Assembly: GCA_019358985.1 (NCBI GenBank)
Contig: JAHHIJ010000006.1
Span: 62,001-126,000 of the forward strand
Direction: 5' to 3'
DNA from: Tolypothrix brevis GSE-NOS-MK-07-07A
GTDB taxonomy: Bacteria > Cyanobacteriota > Cyanobacteriia > Cyanobacteriales > Nostocaceae
DNA length: 64,000 bases
Part shown: piece by piece, positions 1 to 8,849 of the stretch
Layout of the letters: every line of letters starts with the position of its first letter
Numbering within the stretch: position 1 is the stretch's first letter
The notes under the pieces: generated by a model
What the model saw: the letters and a program-made list of their open reading frames with translations, nothing else
Databases searched by the model: none
What the model was told of the DNA's origin: nothing
Made by a program: the position numbers and the translations under genes

Positions 1-425
1 TTACGAACAGCAGGTCCAGCTTTAAGCTGATTGGCGAAACGATCGGCAGTTTGCTTACCAAGCCAAGTATTATCAGAAGTCAACACAATGAAGCAACGAA
101 ATTGATTAGCCTGAGCAAGTCCTAGTGTAGCAATGGTACTATTAGTCTTGCCGCTTTGGACTTTGCCGTAAATTAGTCCAGTAGTGCCATAAGGTATTTT
201 ATCATCCTTATTTTTACCCTTATAAAGCTTACTTACAATACCTGTACCTTCAGCACCAACATCACCCGATCCAAATGTTTCGGAGTAGACATCAACGCAA
301 TTTTGGACGATTTCAATCGCAGTTTGTTTTAATTGCTCTGCTGCTTTATCGTCAATTTTGCTTTTAATACTCTCAATAAACTTGTTAATGCAATATCCAT
401 CAGTTTTAATAGGAATTTGACTCAT
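1..425 (-). CDS. Z1-domain-like P-loop NTPase, N-terminal part (3' end outside window)
   Basis: The minus-strand frame opens with ATG at 425 and stays open past position 1, giving 141 residues of a longer protein. Residues 86-94 read YGKVQSGKT, a Walker A-like P-loop, followed by a hydrophobic strand (CFIVLTS) and a K/R-rich helix. The VQSGKT form of the P-loop is typical of Z1-domain (superfamily 2 helicase-like) proteins found in restriction and anti-phage loci; that assignment is an inference from this motif alone. The start overlaps the end of the upstream 163-residue gene by 20 bp, so the two are probably co-translated. The rest of the protein is not visible, so other DEAD-like ATPases remain possible. 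Confidence 0.6.
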   Translation of the reverse strand, partial: MSQIPIKTDGYCINKFIESIKSKIDDKAAEQLKQTAIEIVQNCVDVYSETFGSGDVGAEGTGIVSKLYKGKNKDDKIPYGTTGLIYGKVQSGKTNSTIATLGLAQANQFRCFIVLTSDNTWLGKQTADRFANQLKAGPAVR

Positions 426-897
426 AGCTGTTGTCTTTATTTGATAAAATTACGCGAGGAAAATCACTTTGAGGTACGGTCTGATCCATCCGTTGCCTAC
501 CAGGACCACTTATATGATAGCTACCATGTGTTTGCCGAGACACGGATATGTGCTGACCAGCAATACTAGTGTCTGTGTCTAAGACACTCCAAAGGCGCTG
601 TTTAGCAATGCAGCAGATGCCGTCTTTGTGACAGATGAGGGCTATGAATACTGAAACGCTAGGATACTTGCTATTGAGAGTATCTAAGGCTGACTCTTCT
701 TGGCTGCTTAAGGTGAAAGACCATGCAGATTTTGGTTTTTTGGAAATCTTGAAGAGAATAGCCGATTTAATGCTATCAGCTTCAATCAGATATACGGATG
801 TATGTACCCAAGAGGCATGAGTAACTGTAATACTTTTTCCATAGTTAATTAGCCGCAAAAATGCAGCACCATAAAGGAACTCCTGATCGTTGATCAT
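406..897 (-). CDS. Conserved-looking hypothetical protein, partner of the Z1-like gene
   Basis: 163 residues, ATG at 897, no signal peptide or membrane segment. The middle has the pattern WSFTLS...VFIALICHKDGICCIAKQRLWSVL, then ISVSRQTHGSYHISGPG. This reads as a compact alpha/beta fold: two buried strands, a helix, then a basic Ser/Arg-rich strand pair. I do not recognise a named family. It lies directly upstream of, and overlaps, the P-loop gene at 425, which suggests one transcription unit. By analogy with other Z1 loci it could be a small nuclease-like or specificity component, but no catalytic motif can be pointed to. Confidence 0.6.
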   Translation of the reverse strand: MINDQEFLYGAAFLRLINYGKSITVTHASWVHTSVYLIEADSIKSAILFKISKKPKSAWSFTLSSQEESALDTLNSKYPSVSVFIALICHKDGICCIAKQRLWSVLDTDTSIAGQHISVSRQTHGSYHISGPGRQRMDQTVPQSDFPRVILSNKDNSYESNSY

Positions 898-1187
898 CGT
901 GAAATCTGAACAAGGTTTGTGAGTAAATCTGTATGATTAACCATAGGTAACAAATATTGCACTGTTACTCATGCTAGCGAAGATTATAAAGAATTAAGTA
1001 ACCAGACAGAATTAATTACAATATAGATTCTTTGCCAGGTAAGGATTTCAGCCCATATTTTTTGTAATTAATTGTGTCCAACTACTTAAGGATATACAGA
1101 GGCAAATGGGATTGGAAGCGATCGCCTCCACCATCAATTAAAGCTGGCTAGAATGATGAAAAGAAAACTCACTTATTAGGTGATATT

Positions 1188-1358
1188 GTGGCAAAAATCA
1201 CTCTCGAAGTACCAGAAGAACTTTCGCAACAACAGCGACGGAATGAATTATTAAAAGAAATCGCCCAAGCAGAGAATGAATATTCTCAGGGTAATGTCCG
1301 ACGTGGTTCAGTGGCAGATTTAATGGCGGAGTTGGACAAAATTAAGTGCAATAATTAA
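1188..1358 (+). CDS. Small antitoxin-like protein (56 aa)
   Basis: A GTG-initiated frame of 56 codons ends 2 bp before the next gene. It begins [15 protein letters not shown], a beta-strand followed by a helix. It ends with the acidic helix [13 protein letters not shown], like the C-terminal tails of small cyanobacterial antitoxins of the RelB/Phd/RHH kind. No toxin gene follows; the next gene is a cysteine hydrolase. It is either an orphan antitoxin or a small regulator co-transcribed with that gene. The start rests on the reading frame; an upstream ribosome-binding site is weak. Confidence 0.5.
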   Translation: MAKITLEVPEELSQQQRRNELLKEIAQAENEYSQGNVRRGSVADLMAELDKIKCNN

Positions 1359-1360
1359 TT

Positions 1361-2389
1361 ATGAATACCCAAATAATAAAACTCCCCATTCCCTCGCACT
1401 ATCACCCCGAAAAAGGGAGCGAAGTTTGGCGCGTACCTTATCAACAACGTGCAGCAGAAGCACAAACATGGGCAAAAGAACACAATATCAAACTCGCATC
1501 AACAGACAAAACCCGCATTTGTCTACTTTTAATTGATGTGCAAAATACCTTTTGTATTCCCGATTTTGAATTATTTGTAGGCGGAAAATCTGGTATTGGG
1601 GCAGTGGATGATAATCGGCGATTGTGTGAATTTATTTATCGCAACTTGGGCGTAATTACGACAATTATACCGACGATGGACACTCACACAGCCATGCAAA
1701 TTTTCCATCCTATTTTCTGGGTGAATGCCGCAGGTGAACATCCTACACCTGCGGCTTCTAGCATTACTCCAGCAGACATTGAAAAAGGAATTTGGAAAGT
1801 TAACCCCGCAGTTGCTTTTAGTCTAGGATATGATTATAAATTTTTAGAAAAACATGCTTACCATTATGTTAAACAATTAACTCAAAATGGCAAATATCCA
1901 CTAACAGTTTGGTTTTATCATTCTATGTTAGGTGGTATTGGTCATGCTTTGGTTTCATCTGTTGAGGAAGCGATATTTTTTCACTGCATTGCTCGTAATA
2001 GTCAAACGCAATTTGAAATAAAAGGGGATAATCCTTTAACAGAAAATTATTCTGTGCTGCGTCCAGAGGTTTTGGAAGGTGTTGATAAAAATCCAATTGC
2101 TCAGAAGAATACACGTTTAATTCAACAACTTTTAGGGTTTGATGCTGTTATCATTGCCGGACAAGCTAAAAGTCACTGCGTTGCTTGGACTATTGACGAT
2201 TTGTTAACAGAAATTCAGCAGATAGATGCCACGCTTGCGAGAAAAATCTATCTGCTGGAAGATTGTAGTTCGCCGGTTGTTGTACCAGGTGTGGTGGATT
2301 ATACAGAGCAGGCTGATGCGGCGTTTGAAAGGTTTGCTGAGGCAGGGATGCATGTAGTTAAATCTACGGAAGAGATTAACTTTTTTTAA
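1361..2389 (+). CDS. Cysteine hydrolase of the isochorismatase/nicotinamidase superfamily
   Basis: 342 residues. The catalytic Asp lies in LLIDVQNTF (about residue 59), and the nucleophile Cys in [12 protein letters not shown] (about residue 273). Between them there is a long insert (roughly 85-250) with [14 protein letters not shown]-type histidines, so the protein is much longer than typical 180-220 residue nicotinamidases. Enzymes of this fold hydrolyse amides such as nicotinamide, or vinyl ethers; the substrate cannot be told from the sequence. It starts 2 bp after the small antitoxin-like gene, so the two may be co-transcribed. Cytosolic: no signal peptide. Confidence 0.8.
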   Translation: MNTQIIKLPIPSHYHPEKGSEVWRVPYQQRAAEAQTWAKEHNIKLASTDKTRICLLLIDVQNTFCIPDFELFVGGKSGIGAVDDNRRLCEFIYRNLGVITTIIPTMDTHTAMQIFHPIFWVNAAGEHPTPAASSITPADIEKGIWKVNPAVAFSLGYDYKFLEKHAYHYVKQLTQNGKYPLTVWFYHSMLGGIGHALVSSVEEAIFFHCIARNSQTQFEIKGDNPLTENYSVLRPEVLEGVDKNPIAQKNTRLIQQLLGFDAVIIAGQAKSHCVAWTIDDLLTEIQQIDATLARKIYLLEDCSSPVVVPGVVDYTEQADAAFERFAEAGMHVVKSTEEINFF

Positions 2390-2453
2390 CGCAAAGGAAC
2401 GCGGAGGAATTCGCAGAGGAACGCGGAGAAAATTTTTGCCTTTAAAATAACCA

Positions 2454-3326
2454 TTAACGCTGGATGTACTGTTTTGGATCTTTGGCTACCCAACCTAAGT
2501 CTGAACTGGAGCGTATTTCAAAATGAAGGTGGGGTTGGGTGGAGGTAGGTTTTCCGGTTGTACCTACGGTTCCGATTTCGTCTTTTTGTTTTACTTGCTG
2601 ACCGACGGAGACTTTGATATCTTTCAGATGAGCGTAGCGGCTTTGGATTTTGCCGGCGTGATTAATTATTACCAAGTTGCCGTAAGTGCCTTGATTGCCA
2701 GCAAAGACTACGGTTCCTGGTGCGATCGCTTGCACTGAAGTTCCCACGGCTGCTAACAAATCGACACCACTGTGAAAGAAAACTTCATTTGTCGAAGGAT
2801 TAATCTGCCAACCATAAGCTAATGCCACTGTCGCAATTTGTTGCAAAGGGTATCCAGTGAATTTAACTGGAGTGCTAGCTGTGGTGGAATCACTTACTGG
2901 ACGATTCCGCGCTGAATTCCCCTGGGGTACAAACACGACTCTGGGATCTTTTTCACAACCATTAATCTCAAATAGCGCGTCAGCACGGATTTTATACTTT
3001 GCTGCGACTTCTCGCCAAGTTTGTCCGCGAGGCACTTCCACGACAATTCCATCGTAGGGAGGAATTAAAATTTCACTACCTACGGCTACTCTGCGGTTTC
3101 GCAAATCGGGATTCATAAGGGTAATGGTTGTTGGTGTGAGATTGTAGCGCTGGGCTATGCTTTCTAAAGTTTCGCCAGAAGCAACTTTATGGCGTTGGAA
3201 ACGTTCAAGAGCTGGAGTGGGACAACCTGGAACTGAAGCGATCGCGCTTTTTGATGGGATTATGGACACTAGCCCAAGGACGCTGACTAGGAAACACAGA
3301 AACTGTTGACGAAAGGGAAAAGTCAT
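2454..3326 (-). CDS. LysM-domain M23-family metalloendopeptidase
   Basis: 290 residues from ATG at 3326. An N-terminal hydrophobic segment (residues 8-30) is a signal peptide or anchor. LysM-type repeats cover about 45-92 and 94-134. The C-terminal half is a peptidase M23 domain with zinc ligands in HSGVD (H185, D189) and HLHFEI (H268), plus H232 in YAHL. It should cleave peptidoglycan cross-links in the periplasm. The frame stays open for 37 further codons upstream, but that extension is made of heptamer repeats and a palindromic repeat, so the internal ATG in front of the signal peptide is preferred. Convergent with the cysteine hydrolase. Confidence 0.88.
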   Translation of the reverse strand: MTFPFRQQFLCFLVSVLGLVSIIPSKSAIASVPGCPTPALERFQRHKVASGETLESIAQRYNLTPTTITLMNPDLRNRRVAVGSEILIPPYDGIVVEVPRGQTWREVAAKYKIRADALFEINGCEKDPRVVFVPQGNSARNRPVSDSTTASTPVKFTGYPLQQIATVALAYGWQINPSTNEVFFHSGVDLLAAVGTSVQAIAPGTVVFAGNQGTYGNLVIINHAGKIQSRYAHLKDIKVSVGQQVKQKDEIGTVGTTGKPTSTQPHLHFEIRSSSDLGWVAKDPKQYIQR

Positions 3327-3703
3327 GTAGAGACTGGGGACTGGGGACTGGGGATTGGGGACTGGGAAAATATCACTAACCCAACCACTAACTACTAACA
3401 TTGTAGAGACGCGATTAATCGCGTCTCTACTCCCCATAAAATCCGAAATTTTATGGGAAGGGAAAAGGTAAAAACCTCGCCCGACGTTAAGCGAAATAAT
3501 CCTTGTATCGTAAGGGAGGTAGAAACCCCACCCCTCCCTACGGGACGCTACCGCGAACGTGGGTGGCTTAGTTTAATTGCGAATTGCGAATTGCGAATTG
3601 CGAATTGGTTTCATTGTCCTTAGTGTCAAATTAGGCTGTCAAGTATCTGTTAACTAGCCTCTAGCTTAACTAAACTTATAAGTTAGCACCTGCATTGCTG
3701 TCT
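3327..3703. repeat. Repeat-filled intergenic region between M23 and HtrA genes
   Basis: No gene is seen. It holds a ggggact-type heptamer run (3334-3366), a 28-bp palindrome built on gacgcgattaatcgcgtc (3403-3430), a dispersed GC-rich repeat (about 3535-3560), and five tandem copies of the heptamer aattgcg (3575-3607). Short heptamer arrays of this kind are characteristic of heterocystous cyanobacteria. The region separates two divergent genes and must hold both promoters. Confidence 0.8.
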
Positions 3704-4924
3704 ATGAAAGTAAAAATTATGAAGTTAACCGTAAAAAAACTAGCCCTTTATCTCTCTTTATTGGCGATCGGTGGTGGTGTAGGATTGTTAGGCGGTCGCT
3801 TTATTTTGCCACAAAGTCGCCCATTTCAAGATTTAAAAGCTGTGACAGTGGCTTTGCCTCCACAAACTGTAGCACCTAATCCTGTTGGGGGAGCGATCGC
3901 TCCTATTGGCGGCGATAATGTAAATTTTATTGCCACTGCTGTACAAAAAACTGGTCCTGCGGTGGTAAGAATTAATGCAACTCGCAAAGTTGCCAATCCG
4001 ATTTCTGACGCTTTAAAAAATCCCCTTTTGCGGCGATTTTTTGGGGAGGATGAACAACCAGTTCCCCAAGAAAGGATTGAACGCGGTACGGGATCTGGGT
4101 TTATTTTGAGTCCAAATGGTGAATTGCTAACTAATGCTCATGTAGTCGCAGATACAGACACAGTATTAGTGACTCTCAAAGATGGTCGGACTTTTGAGGG
4201 TAAGGTGGCGGGAGTCGATCCGGTTACAGATGTGGCAGTAGTTAAAATTAATGCTGATAAGTTGCCAACTGTCAAGCTGGGTAATTCGCAAAACTTAATA
4301 CCGGGACAATGGGCGATCGCGATCGGCAATCCTCTCGGTTTAGATAATACTGTCACTATTGGCATCATTAGCGCAACCGATCGCACTAGTGTTCAAGTCG
4401 GTATCCCCGATAAGCGAGTCAGTTTTATCCAAACTGATGCAGCAATTAACCCCGGTAACTCCGGCGGACCTTTGTTAAACGCCCAAGGTGAGGTGATTGG
4501 CGTTAACACTGCCATCCGCGCCGATGCTCAAGGACTCGGTTTCGCGATTCCCATCGAAACCGCTGCCCGCATCGCGTCGGAACTGTTTACCAAAGGGCGT
4601 GCTGAACATCCTTTTTTGGGAATTGAAATGGTAGACCTTTCTCCTACCAAAAAACAGCAGATTAATCAAGAAAGTAATCTGAATATTAAGCAGGATAGCG
4701 GTGTTGTGATTAAAGGGGTTCTGGAAAAATCACCAGCACAAAAGGGAGGATTGTTTCCTGGAGACTTGATTCAAAAACTTAACCGCAAACCAGTCAAAAC
4801 AGCCGCTCAGGTACAGAAGGTGGTAGAATCCAGTTCAGTTGGAGACATCCTAGAAATGGAAGTCAATCGCAACCGGAAAATTCTAACCCTCAAAGTAGTC
4901 TGTGGGGCTTATCCTGAAAAATAG
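3704..4924 (+). CDS. HtrA/Deg-family serine protease with one PDZ domain
   Basis: About 406 residues. An N-terminal signal anchor (residues 10-32) is followed by a Pro-rich linker. The trypsin-like domain (about 75-290) has the triad H147 (TNAHVV), D176 (TDVAVV) and S253 (NPGNSGGPL). One PDZ domain covers about 300-395. Length and layout match cyanobacterial HhoA/HhoB/HtrA, which degrade misfolded proteins in the periplasm or thylakoid lumen under heat or light stress; which paralogue this is cannot be told. Starts at 3695 (TTG), 3704 and 3719 are in frame; 3704 is a compromise. It is transcribed away from the M23 endopeptidase gene. Confidence 0.9.
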   Translation: MKVKIMKLTVKKLALYLSLLAIGGGVGLLGGRFILPQSRPFQDLKAVTVALPPQTVAPNPVGGAIAPIGGDNVNFIATAVQKTGPAVVRINATRKVANPISDALKNPLLRRFFGEDEQPVPQERIERGTGSGFILSPNGELLTNAHVVADTDTVLVTLKDGRTFEGKVAGVDPVTDVAVVKINADKLPTVKLGNSQNLIPGQWAIAIGNPLGLDNTVTIGIISATDRTSVQVGIPDKRVSFIQTDAAINPGNSGGPLLNAQGEVIGVNTAIRADAQGLGFAIPIETAARIASELFTKGRAEHPFLGIEMVDLSPTKKQQINQESNLNIKQDSGVVIKGVLEKSPAQKGGLFPGDLIQKLNRKPVKTAAQVQKVVESSSVGDILEMEVNRNRKILTLKVVCGAYPEK

Positions 4925-5049
4925 TCTGTTGGATGTTGCTTGTTGGTTGTTGGTGGATAGTTGGAGGATTGGAGCGTTGGAGCGTTATTCTACTAACCAC
5001 TATCCACCATCCATCATCCACTATCGACTTAACCACCATCAAATTCCCA

Positions 5050-5397
5050 CTATTGATTATTACTTAAATTTTCTAACTGCATCCGCTGTTCCATCTGGCG
5101 CAAAAAATACCCCGTCATCATCGCTGATCCTAAAAGACCAGCTAGATTCTCTCGGTCTGTTGTAATTTGCACATGGAAGTTTTCCGCTGGGAGCATCCCC
5201 ACAAGCCCTTGAACGTTTTGGGAAATTATTTGTTTAATTTCCGGGCTGACGGACTGCGCGACACGGGCTAAAACTTCTGGAGACTGGTGCTGTAGATATT
5301 TGAGTAACTGATTGGGGTATTCGTCAGAATTGTCGGAAACAAGCTGATTAGGGTGTTCCTCAGAGTTGTCATTCAGAAAATTAGAATTAAACACCAT
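5050..5397 (-). CDS. DUF760-type small conserved protein
   Basis: 115 residues. The N-terminus (1-30) is Asn/Glu-rich and low in complexity. It is followed by LLKYLQHQSPEVLARVAQSVSPEIKQII and then a Gly/Met-rich segment (GLVGMLPAENF, LLGSAMMTGYFLRQMEQRMQLE) that matches the pattern of the cyanobacterial and plastid DUF760 family. The function of the family is unknown to me; members are soluble and mostly helical. It is convergent with the HtrA gene, with about 125 bp of repeat-like DNA between them. Confidence 0.7.
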   Translation of the reverse strand: MVFNSNFLNDNSEEHPNQLVSDNSDEYPNQLLKYLQHQSPEVLARVAQSVSPEIKQIISQNVQGLVGMLPAENFHVQITTDRENLAGLLGSAMMTGYFLRQMEQRMQLENLSNNQ

Positions 5398-5781
5398 TGG
5401 CAGTTATGCTAGCTGAGTTGCTATTTCTACTCTAAACCATTCAACTAGGGTAATGCATTCCCCACAAGTATTAGGTAAAAACTTATCCGAAAGACAACCT
5501 TTGATTTTATACATCAGTTCTGACTCCCTCCTGCTGATCTTTTGAGATTTCTTTTTGCAGTGCCATTAAGGAGTTAGAAGTTAACAGTCAATAGTCAAAG
5601 GTCAACAGTCAACAAACGGAGTATGTTGAGTATACAAAGTAATCAGTAATAAACTGTTTTTCAGGATATCTAGCTTTCTCTACCCGTCTTATATTTAGCT
5701 TTATCAAAAATAATTTACGTTTTTATTTGTTATTGTTAATAATATTAAACTTTTTCAGAAATTTTCCGGGAAAAGACCATT
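5398..5781. other. Intergenic region, no gene seen
   Basis: AT-rich spacer between the divergent DUF760 and adenosine-deaminase-like genes. A short run of agtcaat/ggtcaac heptamers lies near 5580-5612. No RNA gene, no convincing ORF and no clear operator was found. The promoters of both flanking genes must lie here. Confidence 0.6.
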
Positions 5782-6828
5782 ATGGCTTTATACGCTGAAT
5801 TGCATAGACATCTGGGCGGTTCGGTTGTACCCCGTGTTCTGTGGCGATACCTAGAACGCAATTCGTCAGATTTACTTTCGCAGTTTGCTGACTATTCGGC
5901 TTTTGAAGAGTTTTTTACGCGATCGCGTAGTACTTTAGATGAATACCTAGAATTGCACACTTTAGTTGAAAGCGTGCAGAATGCCGAAAGTTTGCCCTAC
6001 TTTATCTATCGTCTGATGCGGGGTGCTTATATTTTTGAGAATTTGGCTTATCTGGAACTACGCTATACTCCTTATCTCCGCACACCAAAGCATTTAAGTC
6101 AATCAAAGAGAATTGACCAGATGGCGGAAATTGTGGAAATTGTCGGACGTGCCAGTCAATTACAAGAATATCCCATTGTGACTAGCCAAATACTTTGTAT
6201 GCACTCGCGCTTGCCTTATGAGGTAAATAAGGCGATTGTGGATTTAGCAGCGCAAAATACCAAGTATATCTGTGGAATAGATGTTGCTGGTGGTGATAGT
6301 TATTATGCCCATCGCTTGGATGAGTGGATTAGCTTGTATAATTATGCGCGATCGCTTAACGTCAAAACCACCGGACACCTTTATGAAACCACGGCTGGCT
6401 GCTATCCAGAATTATTACCTTATCTGATGCGGATTGGTCACGGCATCCAAATTCCGCTATTGTATCCAGAATTACTTAAAGATGTAGCTAAACGCGGGCA
6501 GTGTTTGGAGGTTTGCCCGACAACATACTTAAAAACTGGTACTTTAGATGATATCCGTCAACTAAAGTTAGTTTTTGACCGATGTTTTGATGCGGGGGTA
6601 GATATCGCTATTTGTACTGATAATGCGGGTTTGCATAATGTCCGTCTACCCTTTGAGTATGAAAATCTCTTAACTTACGACATTATCAACTTCCAACAGC
6701 TACAAGCTTGTCAAGATGCAGCTTTCCGTCATGCTTTTGCTTGGCCCTACGCTCAACGTCCGGCATCATTGTTAAATGGGTTGCTCAAACCTGAACCGGT
6801 GAAAGCTTTATCGATGCGGGATAATTAA
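5782..6828 (+). CDS. Adenosine deaminase-like metal-dependent hydrolase
   Basis: 348 residues, amidohydrolase TIM-barrel of the adenosine deaminase family. Visible motifs: HxH at H8/H10 (ELHRHLGGS, replacing the usual HVHLDG), metal and catalytic region H199-x-x-E202 (TGHLYET, for HAGE), H220 (IGHGI), and D280 followed by N281 (CTDNAGL, where canonical enzymes have STDDP). Zinc ligands and the catalytic Glu are retained, but the second Asp of the DD pair, which contacts the purine, is Asn. It may therefore act on another purine or modified nucleoside, or be a slow adenosine deaminase. A strong hairpin follows the stop. Confidence 0.8.
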   Translation: MALYAELHRHLGGSVVPRVLWRYLERNSSDLLSQFADYSAFEEFFTRSRSTLDEYLELHTLVESVQNAESLPYFIYRLMRGAYIFENLAYLELRYTPYLRTPKHLSQSKRIDQMAEIVEIVGRASQLQEYPIVTSQILCMHSRLPYEVNKAIVDLAAQNTKYICGIDVAGGDSYYAHRLDEWISLYNYARSLNVKTTGHLYETTAGCYPELLPYLMRIGHGIQIPLLYPELLKDVAKRGQCLEVCPTTYLKTGTLDDIRQLKLVFDRCFDAGVDIAICTDNAGLHNVRLPFEYENLLTYDIINFQQLQACQDAAFRHAFAWPYAQRPASLLNGLLKPEPVKALSMRDN

Positions 6829-6832
6829 TTAA

Positions 6833-6880
6833 GTAGTAAGCGCTTCAGCGCTTTATAATAAGCGCTGAAGCGCTTACTAC
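6833..6880 (+). terminator. Long perfect hairpin after the deaminase-like gene
   Basis: A 21-bp perfect stem built on agcgcttcagcgctt with a 6-nt loop, beginning 5 bp after the stop at 6828 and followed by an A-rich run. It is a good bidirectional terminator candidate. The motif (gcgctgaagcgcttac) recurs at 28525-28560 and 28720-28750, so it is also a dispersed REP-like repeat. Confidence 0.7.
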
Positions 6881-7026
6881 GAAAAAAAATTCTTTACCTC
6901 AAGCAGCAGAAGGCTCACACTGAAACGGTACTCCGTTCAGTGTCGTGATGAATGCGCGTGAGTTGACGACAATCTGGTTCCTGATGTACGAAGTACGGAG
7001 GAACCAGATGTGGAGGAAACGAGCAA

Positions 7027-7182
7027 CTATTTAGTTGACTCAGCAGATGATTCCTTGTTTGGCAGGCTATCTATAAAATCTTCGATTATCTGAGTTAGCG
7101 TTTTATCTCTATCGGCAGCATACTGCCTGAACTTATTCATTCTCCTTATAGAAATCCTTAAACTTAGTCGATGTTCTTTCAT
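7027..7182 (-). CDS. Small ribbon-helix-helix-like protein (51 aa) inside the tnpB element
   Basis: Minus-strand ATG at 7182, stop at 7027. The protein starts MKEHRLSLRISIRRMNKFRQYA, a basic beta-strand plus helix, continues with RDKTLTQIIEDFIDSL, a second helix, and ends in a Ser/Glu-rich tail. This is the strand-helix-helix outline of CopG/Arc DNA-binding proteins. It is divergent from tnpB, with 58 bp between the two starts, a placement that would suit a repressor of the element. It is an inference from pattern only. Confidence 0.55.
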   Translation of the reverse strand: MKEHRLSLRISIRRMNKFRQYAADRDKTLTQIIEDFIDSLPNKESSAESTK

Positions 7183-7240
7183 TTATTCCACCCACTGGCT
7201 ATACATTTATGTTATCATATTTATCAGGAGGTAAACACAG

Positions 7241-8467
7241 ATGCGAATTTCATACCAATACAAACTAAAGCCAACAAAACTACAAGCAGTACAACTGAAT
7301 AGGTGGCTTGATATGCTCCGCGCTCAGTATAACTATTTGTTGAGTGATAAGTTTAATTGGTATGAATTCAATAGATGTCCTATTAATGCGTGTCCACTGA
7401 TTTGTCATTTACCAGATTTAAGAGAACAACCGAACGTTTACAATCAAGAGAAAAGACTACCTCAGCTTAAAATCACACATCCCTGGTACAAAGAGATATA
7501 TTCTCAAGTACTCCAAAACGTCGTCAAGCGAGTAGATAAAACGTTTGAACGTTTCCTTAAAGGTGATTGTAATGGGAAACGTAGTGGTAGACCTCGCTTT
7601 AAGGGTGAAGGTCAATATAAAACTTTCACTTATCCACAGGCTAAACCAGATTGCTTAGTAGGCAATAAAATCAAGTTGCCTAAGTTGGGTGATTTTAAAG
7701 TAGTCGTTCATCGCCCAATACCCGACGGCTTTAAAATAAAAACTGTCTCAGTCACCAAGAAAGCTGACGGATTCTATGTAACCTTAAGCCTGGATGATGC
7801 TACAGTTCCAACGGTCAAGCCCGACTTTAATTCAGACAAAATAATTGGGATAGATTTAGGTCTTAAAGACTTTTTGACAGATTCAAACGGTCAAGCCATA
7901 CCAATTCAGCAGCATTTCCGTGAGTCTCAGAAAAGATTAAAGCTACTTCAAAAACGTGTTTCTAGAAGAAAAAAAGGTAGTAACCGACGGAAAAAAGCGG
8001 TTAATCAAGTCGCTCGTCAACACAAAAAAGTGGCTGATACGCGTCGTGATTTTCACTTTAAAACTGCAAATAATCTATTAAAAAAATATGATGTTGTTGT
8101 AGTTGAAGACTTAAATATCAAAGGGCTTTCACGCTCAATGCTAGCAAAGTCTGTACATGATGCTGGTTGGGGTAATTTTCTATCGATACTAACTAATAAA
8201 GCCGAAAACGCTGGTTTGTTAGTCATCGCAGTAAATCCCAATAATACCAGTCAGAATTGTTCAGCCTGCGGCGTGAAAGTACCAAAAAAACTACATGAAC
8301 GGTGGCACAATTGTCAGTGTGGATGTAGTTTAGATCGCGATCATAACGCGGCGATAAATATAAAAAATAGAGCCGAGGGTCATCCGGTTCTTAAAGCCAA
8401 GAGCCTCCTAAGCGATAGCCGGATTGTCTTGGAAGCCTACACTGTACCTGTAATCAGGTCAGTGTAG
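7241..8467 (+). CDS. tnpB: TnpB, RNA-guided endonuclease of an IS200/IS605-type element
   Basis: 408 residues. N-terminal helix-turn-helix/oligonucleotide-binding part (1-190) with RPRFKG near 117. RuvC-like core: D205 in [10 protein letters not shown]289 in [10 protein letters not shown], Asp in LDRDHNAA (365-371). A four-Cys zinc ribbon lies between C340-x2-C343 and the C358/C360/C362 group. All catalytic residues are present, so it should be active. TnpB proteins use an RNA from the element's right end to cleave the donor site and keep the element. A good Shine-Dalgarno site (aggaggt) lies 7 bp before the ATG. Confidence 0.92.
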   Translation: MRISYQYKLKPTKLQAVQLNRWLDMLRAQYNYLLSDKFNWYEFNRCPINACPLICHLPDLREQPNVYNQEKRLPQLKITHPWYKEIYSQVLQNVVKRVDKTFERFLKGDCNGKRSGRPRFKGEGQYKTFTYPQAKPDCLVGNKIKLPKLGDFKVVVHRPIPDGFKIKTVSVTKKADGFYVTLSLDDATVPTVKPDFNSDKIIGIDLGLKDFLTDSNGQAIPIQQHFRESQKRLKLLQKRVSRRKKGSNRRKKAVNQVARQHKKVADTRRDFHFKTANNLLKKYDVVVVEDLNIKGLSRSMLAKSVHDAGWGNFLSILTNKAENAGLLVIAVNPNNTSQNCSACGVKVPKKLHERWHNCQCGCSLDRDHNAAINIKNRAEGHPVLKAKSLLSDSRIVLEAYTVPVIRSV

Positions 8468-8811
8468 GAGATGTCACAAATCATAAAATTTCCTAACTGA
8501 TTGTAAAGAAATTTTTTTATCAGAGAAATGGGTTTAAAACCCCGTCGTAGAACGACGGCTTTATATTGTTGGTGTAATGTTGTATATTTAAGAAGTTGGG
8601 ACGATAACCAAGTCCAAAACACAAACATTTTTGTTGAATACCGCATGGCTTGCGGGAAGGCATAAGCCTAAAGTCTGTAGAGTGAACATAAGACCGAAAA
8701 ACTCTCTTTCAGGGTAGAGGCAGTTGCGAAACCCCAGAAATGGGAAGAAGCAGAAACCTAAATCGCTTCTGTTTGGGAATCTCCGCCTTTCTACGGCGGA
8801 GAGGATGTCAA
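8468..8811 (+). ncRNA. Probable omega RNA / right-end RNA of the tnpB element
   Basis: No ORF occupies this stretch, but it is rich in hairpins: ccgtcgt/acgacgg at 8542-8558, several short pairings from 8650 to 8760, and the terminal ctccgcc/ggcggag hairpin at 8781-8801 ending in GATGTCAA. TnpB guide RNAs normally span the 3' end of tnpB and end at the element boundary, with the guide taken from flanking DNA; here the guide would start near 8812. The start of the RNA is unknown and may lie within tnpB. Confidence 0.5.
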
Positions 8812-8849
8812 TCTATTCAGTGGTTGGCAACTCGCCTACACTGTAATTT

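Larger units (their letters stand above)
6968..8811 (+). mobile_element. IS200/IS605-type element with tnpB only
   Basis: Proposed limits: left end just after TTGAC (6963-6967), followed by a hairpin with a 9-11 bp stem (6972-7009); right end at a hairpin built on ctccgcc/ggcggag (8781-8801) followed by GATGTCAA (8804-8811). Left TTGAC-like and right TCAA sites next to subterminal hairpins are the layout of IS200/IS605 elements. No tyrosine transposase (TnpA) gene is present, so mobility would need a TnpA elsewhere. The element carries a divergent small RHH-like gene and tnpB. Boundaries are inferred from motifs, not from an empty site. Confidence 0.6.

Noticed and set aside
333-820. Two plus-strand frames at the left edge
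   Set aside because: They are antisense to the two overlapping minus-strand genes, which have better protein character.
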